A DNA stretch of 64,000 nt. Source: Pseudomonas costantinii. Lineage in GTDB: Bacteria; Pseudomonadota; Gammaproteobacteria; Pseudomonadales; Pseudomonadaceae. The position numbers and the translations under genes are program-made. The notes beneath the pieces were generated by a model that worked only from the letters and a program-made list of their open reading frames with translations, had not been told where the DNA came from and ran no database searches. Each line of letters starts with the position of its first letter. The first letter of the stretch is position 1. Positions 1 through 7,432 of the stretch are shown one piece after another. The stretch is from assembly GCF_001870435.1 (NCBI RefSeq), contig NZ_MDDR01000039.1, forward strand, positions 62,001-126,000, read 5' to 3'.

Positions 1-346
1 TGACGATGTCGATTACCTGTCGCCGCTCGGGTTTGTCGAACAACTGGTCGACGATCATGTCGCACTGTTGAGCGAGCAACGCCGGTACCAGACCGGAGAA
101 CGGAATCACCCGCCATTGCACCTGTTTGTCACCCAGGCGCTTGGCGATTTCCAGGCCCAGGTCGACAGTCAGCCCGCGAGGTTTCTGGGCTTCATCGAAG
201 GACACCAGTGGCGGAGAATCCATCCCCGAGCAGTAGGTGAGTTTATCGACCTTCTGCAAGCGCTCCGGCACCTGAGGCGCGGCGGCGGCCCATTGTGTAC
301 AGAGGCCGAGGGAGACGGCGACCAGCAAGGCGCGGCGTTTATGCAT
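1..346 (-). CDS. Periplasmic amino-acid-type substrate-binding protein, N-terminal part
   Basis: This is the first 115 codons of a gene that runs off the left edge. It begins with a positively charged, hydrophobic signal peptide (MHKRRALLVAVSLGLC, cleavage likely after the run of alanines near residue 23). The mature start then reads LTYCSGMDSPPLVSFDE and RGLTVDLGLEIAKRLG, the usual opening of family 3 solute-binding proteins of polar amino acid ABC transporters. The start at 346 is preceded by a GGAG about 10 bases upstream. The ligand cannot be told from this part. The GntR gene just upstream on the same strand may control it (inference). Confidence 0.8.
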   Translation of the reverse strand, partial: MHKRRALLVAVSLGLCTQWAAAAPQVPERLQKVDKLTYCSGMDSPPLVSFDEAQKPRGLTVDLGLEIAKRLGDKQVQWRVIPFSGLVPALLAQQCDMIVDQLFDKPERRQVIDIV

Positions 347-398
347 GACCAGACACTCCAGTTCGTTGATTAACGGGGCAGGACTCAAAGTCAAAACA

Positions 399-418
399 TG
401 GGCGGGCTTGGGCCCGCT
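399..418 (-). terminator. Possible intrinsic terminator downstream of the GntR gene
   Basis: On the minus strand there is a GCGGGC / GCCCGC stem with a CCAA loop, followed by a modest T-rich stretch. It lies just after the stop of the GntR regulator gene. The U-tract is short, so the call is tentative. Confidence 0.4.
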
Positions 419-422
419 CCTA

Positions 423-1091
423 TTATTTTTCGGATTGCAGAAACTGAATCAGCGCCGGCACGGTGCCTTCGATGTGCTCGCGCACCACGACTTCGGCGCG
501 GGCGGCATCACCGGCGCGAATCGCGTCGAGGATCACCGCGTGTTCCTGGCGCGCGCTGAGGGGTTTTTCACCGTGCTGCAACCACAACCGCATGGGCGCC
601 TCGACCAGCGAGTAAAGCGCCGAAATCTGCTTCATCAAGCGCGGGCGACCACTGAGGCTGCACAGGTATTCGTGGAAGGCGCGGTGCCGGCTGACCCACT
701 CGGCGCTTTCGTCGCGGTAGTCGTCCATCTCGTCCAGCAAGCGCTCCAAGGCGGCCAACTGGCGCTCGCCGATGCGGCTGACCGCGACGCGCACCGCCAG
801 CCCTTCGAGGGCGCTGCGCATTTCGAACACTTCATGCAACTCATCGATATCCAGGCCGCTGACGATGGCGCCACGGTTGGGGCGCAGGGTCACCAGGCCC
901 TGGGCATCCAGGCGGCGAAACGCTTCGCGCACCGGCATGCGGCTCATGCCGATCTCACTGGCGATGTCCTCGGCGATCAGACGGTCGCCCTTGCGGTAGC
1001 GGCCACCACAAATGGCGTCGAGCAGGAAGTTGTAGGCCTCCTCCTCGGCGGTCAAGGGCTGACGGTCAACGTAAGCGGGGGCAAATTGCAT
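423..1091 (-). CDS. GntR family transcriptional regulator, FCD subfamily
   Basis: This is a DNA-binding regulator of 222 residues. An N-terminal winged helix-turn-helix covers about residues 14-80, with the recognition segment MSRMPVREAFRRLDAQG. A C-terminal FCD ligand domain follows and has the conserved histidine motif RHRAFHEYL near residue 140 plus later histidines (QEHAVILDAI, VREHIEGT). FCD domains usually bind a metal and a small carboxylic acid. I chose ATG 1091 because AAGGTG sits 8 bases upstream. A TTG ten codons earlier is the alternative. The gene lies upstream of a solute-binding protein gene on the same strand, so it may regulate that uptake system. The effector is unknown. Confidence 0.85.
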   Translation of the reverse strand: MQFAPAYVDRQPLTAEEEAYNFLLDAICGGRYRKGDRLIAEDIASEIGMSRMPVREAFRRLDAQGLVTLRPNRGAIVSGLDIDELHEVFEMRSALEGLAVRVAVSRIGERQLAALERLLDEMDDYRDESAEWVSRHRAFHEYLCSLSGRPRLMKQISALYSLVEAPMRLWLQHGEKPLSARQEHAVILDAIRAGDAARAEVVVREHIEGTVPALIQFLQSEK

Positions 1092-1361
1092 CGGCAACAC
1101 CTTTTGAATTTTTGTATCCAATTATCCACGAATGCAAAAAAGCAGGATGCGTGCCAACTGTTTGGGCGGCGTGCCAAGTGATTGATTCGGATGCAATAGG
1201 TGGGAAATGTCGGCGAGCGCGGGGAAAGCTTGCGTAGGAAGTTGCTACCTAATGGCTCAGAAAACGCCCCATCAGTGGGCGGAAGTAACAGGCGGTGGAC
1301 ATAACCTTAGCTGTTGATGTTCTTATTCCTTGCGCCCGGTGACGCGTAACACGCGGGATTT

Positions 1362-1814
1362 TCACGCGCACTGACCGGATGGCTCGGCCGAATAAATGAT
1401 GGTTTGTTCGCTGTTTTCAGCGACAGCCTGCCGGGTGAAGTAGGTGTCACCTTCGTCGGTCAGGATCTCGTAGTCGACTTTGCGGGTGGCGCTGGCGTGT
1501 TTGATGATTTTCAGCACGCGCTGGAATTTCACGCTTTGCGTGCCGTTCTGGTTGGGCCCGGTGAGTACGCTGACACTTTGGAACCAGCCCGCGTGTTTCT
1601 TGTTGCTCACCAGTGCGCTGGTCATCGCCTCGAACCGCTCCAGCCGGGTGAAGCCCCACAGCGTCTGCTCCTCAACTGTTGCATCCGGCGTGGCAGCGCC
1701 GGTAAATACAAACAGATTGATCGCCGGGCTGTCTTCGCAAAAGAAGTCGTATGGGACTAGACCGTCGACCATTTTTCGGCCGGACACGAAACCCTTTTTA
1801 TGTACCTGAAACAT
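1362..1814 (-). CDS. Conserved hypothetical protein, 150 aa
   Basis: I do not recognise this protein. It is 150 residues, with no signal peptide and no membrane segment, and a mix of beta-prone stretches (SPAINLFVFTGAA, VDYEILTDEGDTYF). The ATG at 1814 has GGAGG seven bases upstream. An in-frame GTG twelve bases earlier gives four extra residues and overlaps that ribosome site, so it is less likely. It stands alone between the GntR gene and the two-component system and is transcribed on the minus strand. Confidence 0.65.
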   Translation of the reverse strand: MFQVHKKGFVSGRKMVDGLVPYDFFCEDSPAINLFVFTGAATPDATVEEQTLWGFTRLERFEAMTSALVSNKKHAGWFQSVSVLTGPNQNGTQSVKFQRVLKIIKHASATRKVDYEILTDEGDTYFTRQAVAENSEQTIIYSAEPSGQCA

Positions 1815-1882
1815 CGCCACCTCCACTCAATCAATGGCATCACCAAGGCATCAAGTCTAAGGAGGCACGGCGTACAGGGCCG

Positions 1883-3166
1883 TCAAGCCAATGTAATATC
1901 GTGTAAAGATCGCGCGTTGTGCAGGTTGACTTCCACGGTCAGCCCGCCGCCCGGCTCGTTGCGCGCCACGATGCTGCCGCCGTGCATTTGCACAGCCCTT
2001 GCGGCGATGGCCAGACCCAGGCCGAAACCGACGCTGGCGTCTCCTACGCCACGCTCGAATGGGTGGAAGATGCTTTGCAGCCGGTCGATTGCGACGCCCG
2101 GCCCCTGGTCCGTAATCCGCACCTTGAGGCGGTTGCCATCCGTGCTGACCTGGGTCGACACCCGCACGCTGGAGTCCGGCCGGGTGTAGCGAACGGCGTT
2201 GCGAATCACATTCTCGAAGCAGCGGTACAACAACTCGCCGCTGACACAGGCGATAAACGGCGGGCACGCCTGCAGGTGGACGTGACAGCCTTTGAGTCCG
2301 GCCTCGAACTGCGCATCTTCGACAATCATCGCCAACAATTCGACGATATCCACAGACTCACGCTCAATACTTTCGGGGCGTCCTTGCAGGCGTGCCAGGG
2401 TCAACAAGGCTTCAATCAGTGTGTCCATGCGCTCGGATTCGCGCTCGATGCGTTCGAGCATTTCCAGGCGGGCTGAATCCTGGCGCAACAGCCCGATAGC
2501 CGCCTGCATACGTGTCAGCGGTGAGCGCAGTTCATGGGAGATGTCGTGTAATAAGTGTTGCTGGGCCTCCACCATCACCTTCAACTGGTTGGCCATGCGG
2601 TCACAGTCTTCGGCCAGGTCGACAATTTCATCGCGGCGCTTGCCCATGGCGGGCTTGACCCGAGTTTCGAAGCGCCCTTGGGCGACGTCGCTCATCGCCC
2701 GTCGCAGGTAAGCCAGCGGCCAGGCCAGGTAGTAGGCCATGTAGCCGCTGAACAGCGCACTCATCACCGTGCCGATGATCAGCGGGATCTGATGCCAGGG
2801 CCTGCCGGGAGGGTTACCGGGTGCATGGGTGGAGCGGATCGACAGCGCCAGGCCCTCCTTGCTGATGACCGATCGCTCATAGACCGGCTGCGCAACAGGC
2901 GACCCCACCAGCAATCGGCCGGTATTGTCATAGACGCCAATGGCCTCATCCGGCGGACGCTCCCATACCGTCAAAAGCTGGCCGGCCGCTTCGACACCGA
3001 ATTGCTGCAGCAGCTTTGCTTCACTCGCCAGGATGGCTTCGATGTGCGGGTCATTCGGCCGCAAACGGTTCAGTTCAAGAATGCCGATCCCCACCAGAAA
3101 CGTCAGGGTGGTGGCCAACCAAAAGGCCAGGAACAGTTTCCAGAACAGCAGGCTGGGCTTGGTCAT
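1883..3166 (-). CDS. Sensor histidine kinase (CpxA/RstB-like architecture)
   Basis: This is an inner-membrane histidine kinase of 427 residues. TM1 is about residues 8-30, a periplasmic region of about 95 residues follows, TM2 is about 127-149, and then comes a HAMP linker. The phosphoacceptor helix contains LLHDISHELRSPLTRM with His211. The ATPase domain has an N box (FENVIRNAVRY), G1 (ITDQGPGVAID) and G2 (GFGLGLAIA). The ATG at 3166 overlaps the stop of the response regulator gene as ATGA, so the two are translationally coupled. A longer open frame upstream lacks support. The stimulus is unknown. The kinase is divergent from an orphan bamA copy, which suggests an envelope signal (inference). 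Confidence 0.9.
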   Translation of the reverse strand: MTKPSLLFWKLFLAFWLATTLTFLVGIGILELNRLRPNDPHIEAILASEAKLLQQFGVEAAGQLLTVWERPPDEAIGVYDNTGRLLVGSPVAQPVYERSVISKEGLALSIRSTHAPGNPPGRPWHQIPLIIGTVMSALFSGYMAYYLAWPLAYLRRAMSDVAQGRFETRVKPAMGKRRDEIVDLAEDCDRMANQLKVMVEAQQHLLHDISHELRSPLTRMQAAIGLLRQDSARLEMLERIERESERMDTLIEALLTLARLQGRPESIERESVDIVELLAMIVEDAQFEAGLKGCHVHLQACPPFIACVSGELLYRCFENVIRNAVRYTRPDSSVRVSTQVSTDGNRLKVRITDQGPGVAIDRLQSIFHPFERGVGDASVGFGLGLAIAARAVQMHGGSIVARNEPGGGLTVEVNLHNARSLHDITLA

Positions 3167-3846
3167 TCGGCAATCAACAGGTAACCGAGGCCTCGCACGC
3201 TCTGGATCCAAGCCTTGGTATCCGGGCGTGGTCCCAGTTTTTGCCGGATGCTGCTGATATGCACGTCGATGCGCCGGTCATAGCGGGTCAACGGGCAGCC
3301 CAAGGCGTTGAGCGACAGGTCCTTTTTGCTCACCACCTGGCCAGCGCTGCGGGCCAGCTCTTCCAACAGGCTGAACTCGGTGCTGGTCACGCCGAGCTCA
3401 ACACCTTTCCACAGGGCCTGGCGCTTGCCGGGCCATAACACCAACGAACCGGTCTTGATCACTTCCGTGGTTGGCTGGTCCACCGGCTGCACCCTGCGCA
3501 TGATGGCGCGCAGGCGTGCAACCAACTCGCCGGGAGAGCTGGGCTTGGGCACATAATCATCGGCGCCGAGCTCCAGGCCGGTGATGCGGTCGATGTTGTC
3601 GCCACGGGCGGTGAGCAATACCACGGGCACCTGGCTGACGGCGCGGATGCGCCTGAGCACTTCAATGCCCGAGCGCTGCGGCAACATGACGTCCAACACC
3701 ACAATGCTGTAGCGCCCGGAAAGCGCCTGGACCTCACCCTCCTCGCCCGTGTGCACGGCCGTCGCCTCAAAGCCTTCACGCTCCAGGTATTGGCTCAGCA
3801 GTCCAGTCAATTCCTGGTCGTCGTCGACTAACAGTACGGAGATCAT
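3163..3846 (-). CDS. OmpR-family response regulator
   Basis: This is a 227-residue cytoplasmic regulator. The receiver domain has the acidic pocket VDDD at residues 7-10, the phosphorylation site Asp52 in VVLDVMLP, and the conserved Lys in YVPKP. The C-terminal winged-helix DNA-binding domain ends with DVHISSIRQKLG and IQSVRGLGYLL. It is cotranscribed with the kinase downstream, overlapping it by four bases. It is divergent from the BamA-like gene, with 223 bases between the two starts, so control of that gene is a reasonable guess but not shown. It resembles CpxR/RstA in architecture. I cannot assign a specific ortholog. Confidence 0.9.
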   Translation of the reverse strand: MISVLLVDDDQELTGLLSQYLEREGFEATAVHTGEEGEVQALSGRYSIVVLDVMLPQRSGIEVLRRIRAVSQVPVVLLTARGDNIDRITGLELGADDYVPKPSSPGELVARLRAIMRRVQPVDQPTTEVIKTGSLVLWPGKRQALWKGVELGVTSTEFSLLEELARSAGQVVSKKDLSLNALGCPLTRYDRRIDVHISSIRQKLGPRPDTKAWIQSVRGLGYLLIAE

Positions 3847-4069
3847 CGCGGGCTCATCAGTGGGTAGTTGCGCATTATCGGCCGTGCACCTCGCAGCGTC
3901 ATTGTTTCAGCCCAACCTTTACCTAACTTGACACTTGGTTAACCGCACCAAACGCCCCGCGCTCTTATGCTGGATCTTCACCGGTCCGGCCGCGGTGTGA
4001 CGACTCGTCTGCGGCGAGTTATCCAAGCGCGCCGGCGCTGCTTGTCGATGTGTTCTGGAAAAGATCTTG
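3847..4069. promoter_or_regulatory. Divergent promoter region between the two-component system and the bamA-like gene
   Basis: This 223-base spacer must hold both promoters. Around 3917-3945 the minus strand has several GTTAA/GTTAG/GTAAA-type pentamers in loose tandem, which is the style of direct repeat bound by OmpR-family regulators. I cannot define a box with confidence. Confidence 0.3.
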
Positions 4070-6436
4070 ATGAATTTTTCGCGCCTGCTCTGCTCGGTTG
4101 CGCTGCTACTCAATGCCACACTGACACTCGCCCAAGACTTCAAAATCTCGGATATTCGAATCAACGGCCTGCAACGGGTGTCTGCGGGCAGCGTATTCGG
4201 AGCATTGCCGTTGAACGTCGGCGACGAAGCGAATGACCGACGCCTGGTGGACGCCACCCGTGCGCTGTTCAAGACCGGGTTCTTCCAGGACATTCAATTG
4301 AGCCACGACGGCGATGTGCTGATCATCAATGTAGTCGAGCGCCCTTCGGTTGCCAGTATCGAGTTCGAGGGCAACAAGGCCATCTCCACGGATGATCTGA
4401 TGAAGGGCATGAAGCAGTCAGGTCTCGCCGAGGGCGAAATTTTCCAGCGCGCCACCCTCGAAGGTGTGCGCAACGAGTTGCAACGCCAATACGTCGCCCA
4501 AGGTCGTTACTCAGCCTCAGTGGACACTGAGGTAGTTGCCCAGCCGCGCAATCGTGTGGGCTTGAAGATCAAGATCGATGAAGGACAAGTCGCGGCGATC
4601 CAGCACATCAACGTGGTGGGCAACACGGTGTTCCCCGACGACGCGCTGATCGACCAATTCACCCTCAAGACCAGCAACTGGCTGTCGTTTTTCAAGAACG
4701 ATGACAAATATGCACGCGAGAAACTGACCGGCGATCTTGAGCGGTTGCGCTCGTACTACCTGGATCGCGGCTATATCAATATGGATATCACCTCGACCCA
4801 GGTGTCCATGACCCCGGACAAAAAGCACGTCTACATCACCGTGAACATTCAAGAAGGCCAGAAATACACGGTGCGCGAGGTGAAACTCAGTGGCGCGCTG
4901 AAAGTGCCCGAGGAGCAGGTCAACGCCCTGCTACTGGTGCAGAAGGGCCAGGTGTTCTCGCGCAAATTGATGACCACTACCTCAGAGCTGATCACCCGTC
5001 GCCTGGGCAACGAAGGCTATACGTTCGCCAACGTTACCGGCGTGCCGCAGACTCATGAGGAGGATCACACGGTGGACGTCACCTTCACCGTCGACCCTGG
5101 CAAGCGGGCTTACGTCAATCGCATCAATTTCCGCGGAAATACCAAGACTGACGACCAGGTACTGCGCCGCGAGATGCGTCAGATGGAAGGTGGCTGGGCG
5201 TCGACCTACCTGATTGACCAGTCCAAGGTTCGTCTCGATCGCTTGGGGTTCTTCAAGGAGGTTAACGTTGAGACACCGGCAGTGGCGGGAGTCGATGACC
5301 AACTGGATGTGAACTACGCCGTGGAAGAACAAGCCTCCGGCTCGATCACCGCCAGTGTCGGTTTCGCCCAGAGCGCGGGCCTGATCCTGGGTGGTTCGAT
5401 TACCCAGAACAACTTCCTCGGCACCGGCAATTACGCCAGCCTGGGGTTGACCCGCTCGTCCTACCAAAGCAAGTACAACATCGGCTTTACCGACCCCTAC
5501 TTCACCACGGACGGGGTGAGCCTGGGTTACAACGCCTTCTACAGCAAGACCGATTACAACAAGTACTACGATGACGGCGTTTCGTACTACTCCATCAATA
5601 GTTTTGGCCTTGGCACCACGCTCGGCTACCCGATCAACGAAACCTCAAGATTGAGTTTTGGCCTGACGGCGCAACACGACAGCATCGAACCGGGCACCTA
5701 CAGCGCCGACGAGATCTACGACTTTATCGAACGCGAAGGCAAGGAATTCACCAACTACAAGGCCAACGTAGGCTGGTCGGAATCAACACTGAACAAAGGC
5801 GTATTGGCCTCCCGGGGACACTCGCAGAACCTCAACCTGATGGTGACGGTGCCGGGCAGCTCTCTGAGCTTCTACAAACTCGATTATTCCGGGCAGACCT
5901 ACATGCCCGTCAGCAACAACACGACCCTGCGTTTCCATACCAAGCTCGGCTACGGCAACGGCTATGGTTCGACGGACGGCCTACCGTTCTACGAAACCTA
6001 TACCGCGGGCGGCGAAGGCTCGGTGCGCGGCTTTGAAAGCGGCACCCTCGGCCCACGCAACACCCCGGCTACCGGGGCTTATGCGAGCGCCGGGCAAGCG
6101 TATTACTCGGACCGGACCACTGAGGCGTTGGGCGGCAACATCCTGATCACCGGTGGCGCGGAATACCTGTTCCCGGTGCCGTTCATCAAGGACAACAAAT
6201 CCGTGCGCACCTCAGTGTTCTGGGATGTGGGTACGGTTTATTCGGACAAGTGCTATCTCAGCACGACACAGGGCTGTGGCGGCGTGGATTTGAGCCAGAT
6301 GGCCAGTTCAGTGGGGGTCGGCGTGACGTGGTACAGCCCGTTGGGGCCGCTGAGTGTGAACTTGGCGTATCCGATTCGAACGCCTGAGAATGCGGATAAA
6401 CAGATATTTCAGTTTTCCATGGGACAGACGTTTTGA
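4070..6436 (+). CDS. BamA paralog, outer-membrane protein assembly factor
   Basis: This is an Omp85 protein of 788 residues that inserts beta-barrels into the outer membrane. It has a signal peptide (residues 1 to about 21), five POTRA domains (about 22-420) and a C-terminal 16-strand barrel. The VRGF motif of loop 6 is at about residue 652 and the chain ends in FSMGQTF, the C-terminal aromatic insertion signal. The POTRA region closely follows the housekeeping Pseudomonas BamA as I remember it, while the barrel loops differ. Housekeeping bamA normally sits with rseP, skp and lpxD. Here the gene is alone next to a two-component system, so I take it as a second copy. ATG 4070 was chosen. A TTG one codon earlier is less likely. 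Confidence 0.9.
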   Translation: MNFSRLLCSVALLLNATLTLAQDFKISDIRINGLQRVSAGSVFGALPLNVGDEANDRRLVDATRALFKTGFFQDIQLSHDGDVLIINVVERPSVASIEFEGNKAISTDDLMKGMKQSGLAEGEIFQRATLEGVRNELQRQYVAQGRYSASVDTEVVAQPRNRVGLKIKIDEGQVAAIQHINVVGNTVFPDDALIDQFTLKTSNWLSFFKNDDKYAREKLTGDLERLRSYYLDRGYINMDITSTQVSMTPDKKHVYITVNIQEGQKYTVREVKLSGALKVPEEQVNALLLVQKGQVFSRKLMTTTSELITRRLGNEGYTFANVTGVPQTHEEDHTVDVTFTVDPGKRAYVNRINFRGNTKTDDQVLRREMRQMEGGWASTYLIDQSKVRLDRLGFFKEVNVETPAVAGVDDQLDVNYAVEEQASGSITASVGFAQSAGLILGGSITQNNFLGTGNYASLGLTRSSYQSKYNIGFTDPYFTTDGVSLGYNAFYSKTDYNKYYDDGVSYYSINSFGLGTTLGYPINETSRLSFGLTAQHDSIEPGTYSADEIYDFIEREGKEFTNYKANVGWSESTLNKGVLASRGHSQNLNLMVTVPGSSLSFYKLDYSGQTYMPVSNNTTLRFHTKLGYGNGYGSTDGLPFYETYTAGGEGSVRGFESGTLGPRNTPATGAYASAGQAYYSDRTTEALGGNILITGGAEYLFPVPFIKDNKSVRTSVFWDVGTVYSDKCYLSTTQGCGGVDLSQMASSVGVGVTWYSPLGPLSVNLAYPIRTPENADKQIFQFSMGQTF

Positions 6437-6578
6437 TTGTGTGCGAGCCGGCTGCAGAGTTGGCACCGACCAGGCCCCTGCAAGAGATTCCGAGCTGATC
6501 GCTAGAAGCTGTATCTGACACATCGCGGCAGACAGTCCAGTTTTTCGTGAAGATAGATATGCAGTTTTTTCAGACATG

Positions 6579-6606
6579 AAAAAGCCCAACCGTTTCAGGT
6601 TGGGCT
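6579..6606 (-). terminator. Intrinsic terminator after tRNA-Pro
   Basis: On the minus strand there is a perfect 8-bp stem AGCCCAAC/GTTGGGCT with loop TGAAAC, followed by TTTTTC. It lies directly downstream of the tRNA-Pro gene and closes the thrS-to-tRNA transcription unit. Confidence 0.85.
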
Positions 6607-6622
6607 AAGTCATTCAAAAATA

Positions 6623-6699
6623 TGGTCGGGACGGAGTGATTCGAACACTCGACCCCTAGCACCCCATGCTAGTGCGCTACCGGACTGCGCTACGCCCCG
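6623..6699 (-). tRNA. tRNA-Pro(GGG)
   Basis: This is a 77-base cloverleaf with CCA encoded. The acceptor stem is CGGGGCG paired with CGUCCCG, the anticodon loop is AUGGGGU with anticodon GGG, and the T-loop is GUUCGAAUC. It lies on the minus strand downstream of ihfA and the MerR gene and is followed by a strong terminator. Confidence 0.97.
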
Positions 6700-6789
6700 A
6701 CTAGGCGTGTTACTGGGTTCGCTTCTTAACGAAGCGATCCGGAATATACCGCAAGCTTTTGAAATGTGGAAGTATTTTAAAAGCCGGGA

Positions 6790-7146
6790 TTATTTCTTCA
6801 GAACCACCAGCACATCTTCGAGTTCCGAGATCATCTGGCGGATCAGTTGCTTGTATTGGGTGGTGTCGTCTTTGGCTTCGTCACCGGACATACGCTGGCG
6901 CGCGCCACTGATGGTGAACCCCTGATCGTACAGCAACGCGCGGATCTGTCGGATCATCAGCACATCCTGGCGCTGATAATACCGACGGTTCCCGGTGCGT
7001 TTGACGGGGTTGAGTTGAGGAAACTCCTGCTCCCAATAGCGCAGCACGTGCGGTTTGACCGCACAGAGCTCGCTGACTTCACCAATGGTGAAGTAGCGTT
7101 TGCCTGGGATGACGGGTAGCTCGTCGTTATGACTTGGTTCCAGCAT
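6790..7146 (-). CDS. MerR family transcriptional regulator downstream of ihfA
   Basis: This is a 118-residue regulator. The N-terminal MerR winged helix (YFTIGEVSELCAVKPHVLRY, about residues 18-37) is followed by WEQEFPQL and a short C-terminal helix. There is no cysteine-rich metal-binding loop, so it is not a metal sensor of the classical type. The start ATG 7146 lies inside the end of ihfA, overlapping its last codons by 20 bases, which points to translational coupling. The same ihfA-merR pair is common in Pseudomonas. No target is known to me. An in-frame TTG three codons upstream is an alternative start. Confidence 0.88.
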   Translation of the reverse strand: MLEPSHNDELPVIPGKRYFTIGEVSELCAVKPHVLRYWEQEFPQLNPVKRTGNRRYYQRQDVLMIRQIRALLYDQGFTISGARQRMSGDEAKDDTTQYKQLIRQMISELEDVLVVLKK

Positions 7147-7429
7147 AAGCCTCAACTCGGGCCTTCAACTTCTGCCCTGGACGAAAGGTGACCACACGGC
7201 GAGCCGTGATCGGGATTTCTTCTCCCGTTTTTGGATTGCGGCCAGGCCGCTGGCGTTTGTCCCGCAGGTCAAAATTGCCGAAACCGGACAATTTGACCTG
7301 CTCGTTGTCTTCCAGAGCGTGCCTGATTTCTTCAAAAAACAACTCGACCAATTCCTTGGCCTCGCGCTTGTTCAGACCCAACTCTTCGTACAGACGTTCC
7401 GCCATCTCAGCTTTCGTCAAAGCCCCCAT
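7127..7429 (-). CDS. ihfA: Integration host factor subunit alpha
   Basis: This is the 100-residue alpha subunit of the IHF heterodimer, which bends DNA in transcription, recombination and replication. It shows the DNABII fold: helices at the N-terminus (LTKAEMAERLYEELGLNK), then VKLSGFGNFDLRDK, and the DNA-intercalating arm PGRNPKTGEEIPITARRVV with the key proline. It starts four bases after the pheT stop, as in other gamma-proteobacteria, and is the last essential gene of the thrS operon. Confidence 0.97.
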   Translation of the reverse strand: MGALTKAEMAERLYEELGLNKREAKELVELFFEEIRHALEDNEQVKLSGFGNFDLRDKRQRPGRNPKTGEEIPITARRVVTFRPGQKLKARVEAYAGTKS

Positions 7430-7432
7430 ACG

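Noticed and set aside
345..1181. 278-codon + strand frame opposite the GntR gene
   Set aside because: It is the antisense of a clear GntR/FCD regulator and has no domain of its own.
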